A stretch of DNA of 9,383 bases, from the NCBI GenBank assembly GCA_002692605.1, contig NZLE01000053.1, forward strand, positions 7,391-16,773, in the 5' to 3' direction. The stretch is from Opitutia bacterium (GTDB lineage: Bacteria > Verrucomicrobiota > Verrucomicrobiia > Opitutales > Seribacteraceae). Positions 1 to 6,516 of this stretch are shown here, piece by piece. Under the pieces are notes generated by a model that made no database searches, was not told the DNA's origin, and was given only the letters and a program-made list of their open reading frames with translations. Positions within the stretch are counted from its first letter, which is position 1. Each line of letters opens with the position of its first letter. Both the position numbers and the translations under genes were made by a program.

Positions 1-426
1 GGAGTTGTTTTTGAATCGCCCAACGGCTCCTTGGGCAGCAGTCAGTTTTATCAGGATAACCAAGTGCCGGAGGAAGATTCGTCAAAAATTGTCATAACCA
101 GTCAGATTGCGGAAATGCCCAAGACCCTTTCAACTCCCTTTCGTTTTCTGATCCTGAGGATTCTATGTCTTACCGTTTTTCGTTCCTCCAAACTTCGGGA
201 ATGGACGAAGAGAATTTTAGTGAGACGATTGATTACCAAACCAAAGCTTTGGCCCGTTTGGAATTCTAGGGAAATCACTTTGGGCAAGAACTTGCATTTC
301 CAAGATAAGCACGAAGTCCCTAACGGGTTTAAAAGGTGTTGGTTGAATGCTCCATTTGTTTCCGTTCACATGGCGAGTAAGGGCTATTGGCAAATCAACG
401 ACGAACGCTCGAAAAATGATCCCTAG
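1..426 (+). CDS. C-terminal part of an upstream protein, possibly heparinase II/III-like
   Basis: The frame is open from the first base of the window and stops with TAG at 424-426, giving 141 residues of a protein that begins upstream. A TTG at position 31 is in frame, but nothing suggests it is the real start. The fragment has a basic, moderately hydrophobic stretch (about residues 45-80, with many Arg/Leu) and ends with an 'HMASKGYWQ' motif close to the C-terminus. This tail reminds me of heparinase II/III-family proteins found in polysaccharide clusters. That is recollection of a family pattern, not a demonstrated match, and no catalytic part lies in the window. The gene overlaps the following aminotransferase start by 11 bp, so the two are probably cotranscribed. 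If the family call is right, it would act on uronate-containing glycan. Confidence is high for a real coding end and low for the function. Confidence 0.5.
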   Translation, partial: GVVFESPNGSLGSSQFYQDNQVPEEDSSKIVITSQIAEMPKTLSTPFRFLILRILCLTVFRSSKLREWTKRILVRRLITKPKLWPVWNSREITLGKNLHFQDKHEVPNGFKRCWLNAPFVSVHMASKGYWQINDERSKNDP

Positions 427-1558
427 GTTCAAGCCCTCTCTCTCTTTCAGAGAAATCCTTGCCATGTTCAGACCGAACAAAGCAATGGTTGGTAAATTTG
501 AAAGCGAGTTTGCCGAAAAGTTCGAAGCTGTGGACGCAGTTGCTTTTCCTTATGGTCGCTCCGCCCAATGGGCATTCCTCAAGGCTTTGGAAATCGAAAA
601 TGCCGAAATCCTTATGCCATCCTACACCTGTTCGGTGGTTGCTCATGCCGTTACTCTCAGCGGAAACAAACCGAAGTTTGTCGATATTGACTTGCATGAT
701 TACAACATGAATCTCCAACAAGCCGAGTCTTTGATCAATGAAAGGACCCGAGGTATCATTGCCACTCATACGTTCGGTTACCCTCAAGATTTGGAGCGGC
801 TTGAAAGAATGGTGGAAAACGCCGAAAAGCGGTTTGGACATAAAATATGGCTTATGCAGGATTGTTGCCACGCTTTCGGAGCGCAATGGCGCGGGCGTAC
901 CGTAGGGAGTTCGGGCGATGTGGCTATTTACGCGTTCAACGTTAGTAAAATCATGACCAGCATATTTGGTGGCATGCTGACTTTTCAATGTCAGGAACTT
1001 GCCGATAAGGTTCGTAAATGGAGGGATGCAAATTTTAAGAAACCCGGTTTTCTTAAGCCATTATTGCGAAGGATATACCTGTTGTCCGTTTACTTTGCTT
1101 TTAATTCCATTGCGTATCGATTGACTTGGTGGCTTCAAAACAAAACTCCTTTGTTAAACAAGCTAACCAAAGCGTATCACTTGGATGAAAAAATACATTT
1201 CCCGCCCGATTACCTGGATGAAATGCTGGACGTCGAAGCCGCCGTTGGACTCGTTCAGTTAAGAAAGTACCCTGCAATTATTGAAAGAAGAAGAAAGAAA
1301 GCGGAGTGGTATGATCGGAATTTGGAAAAAAAAACAGATTGGGAATTTCCACCTATCGTCGAGGGGGCGACCTACTCCCATTATACAATCCGTGTTCCAA
1401 ACAGAAACGAAGTCATCGAAGAGTTTGCCCAAAAAGGCATCCATTTGGGCGAACTAATTCAATACTCGATACCTCACTTGAGTTGCTACAATAGCTCCGG
1501 AGATTATCCCCATTCCAAAAGAGTTTGCAACGAGACCATTAACTTCCCCCTTCAGTAG
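416..1558 (+). CDS. DegT/DnrJ/EryC1/StrS-family PLP-dependent sugar aminotransferase
   Basis: Likely transfers an amino group from glutamate to a nucleotide-linked keto-sugar in the cytoplasm, making an amino sugar for the surface glycan. The 380-residue product carries the family pattern: 'PYGRSA' near residues 45-50 (cofactor phosphate region), 'MPSYTC' at 67-72, the Asp-containing 'QDCCHAFGA' at 148-156 (D149 should contact the pyridine nitrogen), 'VGSSGDVAIYAF' at 163-174, then Lys178 in 'NVSK' as the expected Schiff-base lysine, followed by a GG pair at 185-186. I chose ATG 416 because an in-frame ATG at 347 would add 23 residues that overlap the upstream gene deeply and look like out-of-frame translation. 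The Shine-Dalgarno is weak. The protein ends at 'INFPLQ', just where relatives have an 'LP-x-H/L' motif followed by a final helix, so the tail looks about 20-25 residues short. The formyltransferase gene begins 2 bp later, suggesting the two act in sequence. The exact sugar cannot be told. Confidence 0.9.
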   Translation: MIPRFKPSLSFREILAMFRPNKAMVGKFESEFAEKFEAVDAVAFPYGRSAQWAFLKALEIENAEILMPSYTCSVVAHAVTLSGNKPKFVDIDLHDYNMNLQQAESLINERTRGIIATHTFGYPQDLERLERMVENAEKRFGHKIWLMQDCCHAFGAQWRGRTVGSSGDVAIYAFNVSKIMTSIFGGMLTFQCQELADKVRKWRDANFKKPGFLKPLLRRIYLLSVYFAFNSIAYRLTWWLQNKTPLLNKLTKAYHLDEKIHFPPDYLDEMLDVEAAVGLVQLRKYPAIIERRRKKAEWYDRNLEKKTDWEFPPIVEGATYSHYTIRVPNRNEVIEEFAQKGIHLGELIQYSIPHLSCYNSSGDYPHSKRVCNETINFPLQ

Positions 1559-1560
1559 AT

Positions 1561-2166
1561 TTGAGCCTCCTCGTAATCTTAGGAAATGACAAGTTGGGAG
1601 GTTTGGCTCTCAGCAAGATCGTTCGTCAAGCTCACCTTCATCTGCAAATAGACCGTTCCTCTAATTACAGGAGAGTCATCAGACTGGTGGGGAAGGGGGT
1701 TTTATCCATCGATCTGGTCATTAAGATGTTTTTTGCCGAATGTAAGAGAGGGGGGCGGAAACCCTCCGGAAATTATCCTGGGATCCAGGGAAATTCTGAT
1801 CTTATCAAGAGTCTCAGTACCTTTAAGCCCACGGAGGTTGTTCTCTTTAGAGCAGGTTTGATTGTCAGCAAAGAGGTGTTGGGTATGGGAATCCCGATTT
1901 ACAACATTCATGCGGCAAGGGTTCCGGAGTACGGGGGACTCGGTTCCATTGCAAGGGCCTTGAAGGATGGCGCCCTCGAACAGTTTGCCTCTCTTCATGA
2001 GGTCACCTCCAAAATTGACGAAGGAAAACTGCTAGACACTGAGAACTTTCTCCTTTCCCCAAAGGCATCTTACTTTGAAAACGAACAGACGGCATACTCC
2101 GCAGCCATTCGTCTATTGATTCGACGCATTCAAGCTTTTCAGGGAAACGAACGAAATAATGAATAG
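1561..2166 (+). CDS. Compact formyltransferase-fold protein, probable sugar N-formyltransferase
   Basis: Probably transfers a formyl group from N10-formyltetrahydrofolate to an amino sugar. The 201-residue product has the catalytic signature of the methionyl-tRNA/sugar formyltransferase fold: 'YNIHAARVPEYGG' with Asn115 and His117, and Asp153 in 'KIDEGKLL'. The Asn-x-His spacing and the 38-residue distance from Asn to Asp match the E. coli Fmt triad (N106, H108, D144) as I know it. The N-terminus starts with a beta-strand and 'LGNDKLGG', as in family members. It lacks the C-terminal domain of Fmt, so a housekeeping tRNA role is unlikely. The only start that keeps the first strand is TTG 1561, 2 bp after the aminotransferase stop. 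No clear Shine-Dalgarno is visible, so translational coupling is likely. The gene overlaps wzx by 8 bp. Its position next to an aminotransferase suggests that enzyme's amino group is the substrate (inference). Confidence 0.82.
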   Translation: MSLLVILGNDKLGGLALSKIVRQAHLHLQIDRSSNYRRVIRLVGKGVLSIDLVIKMFFAECKRGGRKPSGNYPGIQGNSDLIKSLSTFKPTEVVLFRAGLIVSKEVLGMGIPIYNIHAARVPEYGGLGSIARALKDGALEQFASLHEVTSKIDEGKLLDTENFLLSPKASYFENEQTAYSAAIRLLIRRIQAFQGNERNNE

Positions 2167-3577
2167 ACTTCGTCAGTTAGGTAAGGATTCGATGATCTAT
2201 GGCATGGGCGGAATTGCCGCCAAAGGTGTTTCCTTTTTGACCTTACCGATCTACACCAGAATTTTTTCACCTGCTGAATATGGAAGCATTGAAATGCTCG
2301 CTGTAATCAGCAGCTTTCTCGCTGCCCTGCTCGTGATGGGTATGGACTCGGCTCAATCCATGTATTTTTTCAAGCACAAGGATGAGGGATTGGAAACTCA
2401 GGCCAGTCTCGTTTCCTCAATCTTGCAGTTCAGGCTTCTTTTCGGAGGGACCATTGTGGTCCTTTCGACTCTCCTCGCCCCAACTTTGAATGCTGTTTTT
2501 TTTGAAGGAAAGTTGGGTCCCGAATATTTTGCGTTCGCTTTTGCAAACGCTCTCTTTACACAAATTTTGAACCAAAGCAGTGAGATTATGCGACTGCTCT
2601 ACAGACCATGGGGATATATTAGTATTACTCTTGGTCAAGCAATCACTGCAACCTGCCTGGTTCTGATCATTGTTCTTTATTTTGATGGAGGAATTCTTGG
2701 CTTCTTTATGGGGACCGCCATCTCTTCCTTTCTGGTGGGAAGTTTCGGATGGTTCAGGGTGAGGCGCTATCTCAACTTCAGAAAAGTCCATTCGGAATGG
2801 TGGCCGCAGTTAATCAAATTCGGTCTTCCTTTGGTCCCAGCCGGATTGGCAACGTATTTCATGACCACGTGCGATCGTTGGTTTGTGCAGCATTACTACG
2901 AGGTCAAGGAACTAGGCATTTTTGCAATCGGAGCGAAATTCAGCATGATCATGACCATTGCAGTGGAAACTTTCCGAAAAGCTTGGTGGCCCATAGCCAT
3001 GGATTCGATGCAGAGTGACGATGGACCTAAAACTTTCCGTTTGATTGCGAGAGTTTATATGGGATGCGGGACAACCTGCGTGGTCGCTTTGACGATGCTC
3101 TCACCTTGGCTTCTCAAGTGGTTCGCGGGACCTTTGTATGCAAATGCTTGGCCAATTGTGGGAATACTCGCCTGGCAATCTTTGTTCTATGGATTTTACC
3201 TCATAGCCGCTGCCGGGATTTGGAAAACCGAAAAGACATATCTCAACCTCTACATTATGCTCTTTGCCGTGGGAGTCGGGGTGCTTTTAAATTGGTTGTT
3301 GGTCCCAAAATACGGCGGTGAAGGAGCTGCCTTTGCAACCGCACTGACCCATTTTATCAGTACCTTCATCTCTTTGTTCGTAAGCCAGCGACTGTGGTCC
3401 ATAAATTTATTTGATTTCTCTTTGGTTATCCAGATTGCAATCGGTGTCTCGGCGGCGGTTTGGATGATTACTTCCATTAATGAACATTTTATTCTCAGAG
3501 GATCAGTGGTATTCGCCTTACTGTTATCCAACTTGGTCATTTTCCATTTTCACCTCAAGAGCGAGAGGGTCTCATGA
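2159..3577 (+). CDS. wzx: Wzx-type oligosaccharide flippase (polysaccharide biosynthesis protein)
   Basis: Predicted inner-membrane flippase that moves lipid-linked repeat units from the cytoplasmic to the periplasmic face. The 472-residue protein is hydrophobic along its length, with about 12-14 likely membrane spans, the usual size for Wzx/MATE-like exporters. The N-terminus carries the typical 'LPIYTRIFSPAEYG' signature at residues 29-42, just after an amphipathic start and first helix. A conserved-looking charged loop 'TCDRWFVQHYY' lies in the middle (near residue 240) and 'ETFRKAWWPIAMDS' follows it; both resemble the central region of this family. ATG 2159 overlaps the formyltransferase stop by 8 bp. 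A possible AGGGA lies about 13 nt upstream, rather far. Its TGA overlaps the ATG of the next small ORF. Its presence argues for a Wzx/Wzy-dependent pathway rather than ABC export of the glycan. Wzx sequences diverge so much that substrate cannot be inferred. Confidence 0.92.
   Translation: MNRLRQLGKDSMIYGMGGIAAKGVSFLTLPIYTRIFSPAEYGSIEMLAVISSFLAALLVMGMDSAQSMYFFKHKDEGLETQASLVSSILQFRLLFGGTIVVLSTLLAPTLNAVFFEGKLGPEYFAFAFANALFTQILNQSSEIMRLLYRPWGYISITLGQAITATCLVLIIVLYFDGGILGFFMGTAISSFLVGSFGWFRVRRYLNFRKVHSEWWPQLIKFGLPLVPAGLATYFMTTCDRWFVQHYYEVKELGIFAIGAKFSMIMTIAVETFRKAWWPIAMDSMQSDDGPKTFRLIARVYMGCGTTCVVALTMLSPWLLKWFAGPLYANAWPIVGILAWQSLFYGFYLIAAAGIWKTEKTYLNLYIMLFAVGVGVLLNWLLVPKYGGEGAAFATALTHFISTFISLFVSQRLWSINLFDFSLVIQIAIGVSAAVWMITSINEHFILRGSVVFALLLSNLVIFHFHLKSERVS
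3563..3569 (+). promoter_or_regulatory. Strong Shine-Dalgarno-like site for the 40-codon ORF
   Basis: GAGAGGG lies 4 nt before the ATG at 3574, inside the last codons of wzx. It is one of the best purine-rich ribosome-binding candidates in the window: most neighbouring genes show weak or no Shine-Dalgarno. It is the main support for translation of the small ORF. The bases also encode wzx residues, so chance is possible. Confidence 0.45.
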
Positions 3578-3696
3578 CCCAATCGGCAAATAGCATTATG
3601 GTTAAAAAAACGGAAGAGAATCTGCATTCCGATAGTTTAATTGGTTCGAAGACTTTTTCGTCAAACTGCGCTGAGCATCTATTGGTCCGGTTATGA
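3574..3696 (+). CDS. Small 40-residue ORF of unknown function coupled to both neighbours
   Basis: I do not recognise this product. ATG 3574 lies in an ATGA overlap with the wzx stop (TGA 3575-3577), and its own TGA (3694-3696) forms an ATGA overlap with the start of the next membrane-protein gene (3693). A good purine-rich site precedes it. The 40 residues begin 'MTQSANSIMVKKTEEN' and end 'CAEHLLVRL'. They are polar, with two Cys-free thirds and one Cys near the end, no clear membrane segment and no known motif. It could be a true micro-protein, a translated spacer that couples wzx to the next gene so that ribosomes reach its weakly marked start, or the in-frame remnant of a larger deleted gene. 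The junction geometry and ribosome-binding site favour translation; a function for the peptide itself is unproven. Confidence 0.4.
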   Translation: MTQSANSIMVKKTEENLHSDSLIGSKTFSSNCAEHLLVRL

Positions 3697-5273
3697 AAGC
3701 TCTTGGTAAAAGATTCTTCAGGCTACCAATCCTGACCAAACTGGAAATTCTCTTGTATCCAATTTTCTTATTGTGGCGAATGCCCATCGCGTGGCTCCAA
3801 GGGATTTGGAAAGCGAAAGTTTTGCTTGGCGGCAAGTGGAGTAATTTCATGGGATTTCATCCCGTAAATTCCTTGAACAATTTATTCTACAGAACTCAAT
3901 GGATAAATATTAGAAATTACGGAAGAGGTGGCATAAGTCCACTCCTTGGCTTGGGTGATTATCCATTGAGCAATTGGTTCCATCTTTCATCCTTCAGTAG
4001 TTTTTGCTACGCGAATGCGGCTCCGGTCGTTACTTTGCTCGGAACCCTATTTTGGTGTTTCTCCTTTTTGCCTTGGCTGATTACCGTAGAACCCAAATGG
4101 TGCATTTGGGTTTCGGTGGCTCTTTTGTTGAGTTCTTCGTCTTACGCGATGGCATTTGCCAGGCAGAATTACCAAATCATTGGGTGGATGTGGTTGCCCG
4201 TGGCTTTATTCGGCTTGAGCAATCAGAACTGGGAACTTGCTTCTATAGCCTGGTTAGGTGGGGGGTTGGGAGGTCTTACCCAAATTTTCTTCGCAATTCC
4301 AATCGTATTGCTTTACGCGGTTCAGGAAAATTCCTTCCTTCCCCTGATCACTATCTTGCCGGCGTTGCTGCTGGTTCTATTGAGGTTTTTGCCATTAATC
4401 AAACAGGGCAATCTGAAGAAATCTCTAATTCAAATATCGAAGCTGATCGGATTTACTTCCAGAGAAGTTCGATACAGAAGAGAGATTCAAAGTCTTTCCT
4501 TGAACTCCATATATTACCTGCTCCTGTATTCACTCGCCAGCTTGCTCTTCTATTTGGAGACTTCAAAAGTGCCGTATTTGGCTTTGCTCGGAATATTGAT
4601 TTTCTTGTTCAACCAAAGATTCTTTCGGGTGGCTGATCATGAGTCGCTCATCGTGATTTTCCTTAGCTTGTTTGCAACCGAAGTCTTGGTGGTCGGACCC
4701 AATTGGGTGACCTTGTTCAGCCTATGGCTCGCAGCCTGTTCCTATGGTTTTTTTCTTTCCGTCCAGGATTTTTCCGAGGAAGGCCAATTAAGTGCAATCC
4801 GTGTCCATGAACCATTTGACCATCAAGAGTTGTTGGACCAAGTTTCAAATTTCTTTTCCCCAGTGCCCGAAGGCTCAAAGGTATACTTTGCATTTTCCGA
4901 CCCAGACGGTTCTTACGGGAAAATCTTTGATGGCTACAGGCATATTCACGAAGTTCCTTTGCATGTTGCCACCTTGAGGAAAATCAACCTTTTTCCCGAT
5001 TGGTGGGCTGTGTCTCAAACAAATTATGTGGAAGCTCCAAACTGCTGGGGAAGAACAAAAAATGAAGTGCTGGAAAACCTCCTCCGCTGGAAGACAAAAT
5101 ACGTGGTTGTTTATCAAGAGGGTTCCAGTTCTCTTGATTCGAACTGGAAGCAAGACTTTAAGGAACTCGCCTCATTCGATTGGAGAGAGTTTGTCGCCTT
5201 ATTCAAAAATACTAAACCATGGAGCCCAAATTTACCTCCACCCAAATGGTTTCTCCTGAAATACCAAGCCTAA
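3693..5273 (+). CDS. Polytopic membrane protein with soluble C-terminal domain; candidate Wzy polymerase or GT-C-type glycosyltransferase
   Basis: A 526-residue protein I cannot assign by motif. Likely membrane segments lie near residues 18-35, 110-131, 136-154, 162-175, 183-210, 215-235, 272-288, 293-306, 318-335 and 339-357, about ten in all. A long, mostly hydrophilic stretch (about 36-105) follows the first span, and residues 360-526 form a soluble domain rich in aromatic residues ('SDPDGSYGKIFDGY', 'LFPDWWAV', 'WKTKYVVVY'). Large loop after the first helix, 'ARQNYQIIGWMWLP' in the middle and a C-terminal globular domain resemble GT-C or YfhO-like membrane transferases. By position next to wzx it could equally be the repeat-unit polymerase, since no other Wzy candidate lies in the window. 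ATG 3693 is forced by an in-frame stop at 3672-3674. Both ideas are inference; the membrane topology is read directly from hydrophobicity. Confidence 0.75.
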   Translation: MKALGKRFFRLPILTKLEILLYPIFLLWRMPIAWLQGIWKAKVLLGGKWSNFMGFHPVNSLNNLFYRTQWINIRNYGRGGISPLLGLGDYPLSNWFHLSSFSSFCYANAAPVVTLLGTLFWCFSFLPWLITVEPKWCIWVSVALLLSSSSYAMAFARQNYQIIGWMWLPVALFGLSNQNWELASIAWLGGGLGGLTQIFFAIPIVLLYAVQENSFLPLITILPALLLVLLRFLPLIKQGNLKKSLIQISKLIGFTSREVRYRREIQSLSLNSIYYLLLYSLASLLFYLETSKVPYLALLGILIFLFNQRFFRVADHESLIVIFLSLFATEVLVVGPNWVTLFSLWLAACSYGFFLSVQDFSEEGQLSAIRVHEPFDHQELLDQVSNFFSPVPEGSKVYFAFSDPDGSYGKIFDGYRHIHEVPLHVATLRKINLFPDWWAVSQTNYVEAPNCWGRTKNEVLENLLRWKTKYVVVYQEGSSSLDSNWKQDFKELASFDWREFVALFKNTKPWSPNLPPPKWFLLKYQA

Positions 5274-5352
5274 GAATCCCTTTTCGTAGCTCCTCCTTTT
5301 TCAGGCATAATGAGGACAACAAGAGAGAACGCATAATTTTTCGCAGAGCAAA
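5274..5352 (+). promoter_or_regulatory. Longest intergenic gap, with possible weak promoter
   Basis: This 79 bp gap is the largest in the window and separates the wzx/membrane-protein block from the amidino-sugar module. It holds GCATAAT twice (5305-5311 and 5331-5337), each containing a CATAAT that resembles a -10 box. No convincing -35 box (best TTCGTA at 5283-5288) and no hairpin plus T-tract terminator are visible. An internal promoter is possible but poorly supported. Confidence 0.2.
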
Positions 5353-6489
5353 GTGAAGCAAAAAGTCTGCAAGCGTTGCATCATGGATACTTCGGACAGG
5401 GACATTTCCTTCGATGAGCATGGAATATGCAACCATTGCACTCAATTTGACGAATTCGCCGGTAAGATTTGGCTTCCGAACGAGGAGGGGACTAAGAAGT
5501 TGGAGAACTTGGTGACTCAAATCAAAAAGGAAGGCCAAGGCAAAAAGTACGATTCGATTCTTGGATTAAGCGGAGGCATCGACAGTTCCTATTTGGCTCT
5601 CAAAGCCTACGAATGGAAACTACGCCCTCTTGTGGTTCATGTTGATGCCGGCTGGAACAGTGAACTTGCCGTGGCCAACATTGAGGCAATTCTCAAACAC
5701 TGTGATTTTGATTTGCATACCCATGTTGTGGATTGGGAGGAAATGCGAGATCTTCAGTTGGCTTACCTCAGATCTGGGATTTCGAATCAGGATGTCCCTC
5801 AAGACCACATTTTCTTTTCAACCCTCCGTCATTTTGCCGCCTCCAACCGCATTCGTTATTTCCTGTCGGGTGGCAACCTTTCGACCGAGGGCATTTTCCC
5901 CAGATCTTGGTTGGGTTCGAACCTGGATTCGACGAACCTTAAGTCGATTCACCGAAAATATGGACTAGGAAAACTTAAAAATTATAAAACCATAAGTTTC
6001 TTCGAATATTATCTCTGGTATCCTCTGGTTCACAAAATACGTGAAATTCGACCCCTTAATTACATGCCCTATGACAAGAACCGCGCTCTTGAGGAACTGC
6101 AGGCGAAGATTGGCTACAAGCCTTATCGCAGAAAGCATGGTGAATCCTTGTTCACCAAGTTTTATCAGAACTATTGGCTGCCCGAAAAGTTTGGTTTCGA
6201 CAAAAGAAAGCCACACCTATCGAGCCTTATCGCCTCGGGACAACTTTCTCGAGATGACGCCTTGGTGGAAATGAAAAAACCGCTATACGAGGAGGATGAG
6301 CTCGAGCAGGATATTGCCTTCTTGTGCAAGAAACTTCGGATCACCCGAGAGGAATTCGAACAATTGATGAAAGTTCCGAACTCCTCCTACACGGACTTTC
6401 CCAACTGGGATCTCAGGTACAAACTTGTGAAGAGGATAAAGAATTTTGTGGAGACACTGTTGGGCAGAAAGATAGAAGTTTCTCCTTAG
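5353..6489 (+). CDS. wbpG: N-acetyl-sugar amidotransferase (WbpG/WbuX type), complete copy
   Basis: ATP-pyrophosphatase-type synthetase that, using ammonia delivered by partner HisH/HisF proteins, converts an N-acetyl group of a nucleotide sugar to an acetamidino group, as proposed for Pseudomonas WbpG and E. coli WbuX. The 378-residue protein opens with two CxxC pairs (C6/C9 and C26/C29) around 'MDTSD' and 'GICNHC', probably binding a metal, followed by the PP-loop 'SGGIDSS' at 73-79 and a 'VVHVDAGWNSELA' strand-turn typical of the family. The C-terminal 200 residues hold 'SGGNLSTEG' near 178 and basic stretches likely used for sugar-nucleotide binding. Length fits the family. The GTG start at 5353 places the first Cys at residue 6; its ribosome-binding site is weak. 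A glycosyltransferase gene separates it from hisH. A second, partial paralogue follows hisF. Confidence 0.92.
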   Translation: MKQKVCKRCIMDTSDRDISFDEHGICNHCTQFDEFAGKIWLPNEEGTKKLENLVTQIKKEGQGKKYDSILGLSGGIDSSYLALKAYEWKLRPLVVHVDAGWNSELAVANIEAILKHCDFDLHTHVVDWEEMRDLQLAYLRSGISNQDVPQDHIFFSTLRHFAASNRIRYFLSGGNLSTEGIFPRSWLGSNLDSTNLKSIHRKYGLGKLKNYKTISFFEYYLWYPLVHKIREIRPLNYMPYDKNRALEELQAKIGYKPYRRKHGESLFTKFYQNYWLPEKFGFDKRKPHLSSLIASGQLSRDDALVEMKKPLYEEDELEQDIAFLCKKLRITREEFEQLMKVPNSSYTDFPNWDLRYKLVKRIKNFVETLLGRKIEVSP

Positions 6490-6516
6490 CTTTCCTCACC
6501 ATCTCATGTTCCGTTT

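Noticed and set aside
395..988. 197-codon open frame on the minus strand
   Set aside because: It lies wholly opposite the aminotransferase, whose motifs (Lys178, Asp149) are clear. The minus-strand translation shows no recognisable family features and is best seen as a shadow.
1561..2166. Methionyl-tRNA formyltransferase (fmt)
   Set aside because: The triad is shared, but the 201-residue product lacks the C-terminal tRNA-binding domain and lies among polysaccharide genes.
4004..4636. 210-codon + strand frame within the membrane-protein gene
   Set aside because: It is in another frame of 3693-5273, its translation is not membrane-like or motif-bearing, and the longer frame has coherent hydrophobic periodicity and gene-end overlaps.
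5274..5352. Rho-independent terminator in the 79 bp gap
   Set aside because: T-rich stretches are present but I see no stable GC-rich stem before them.
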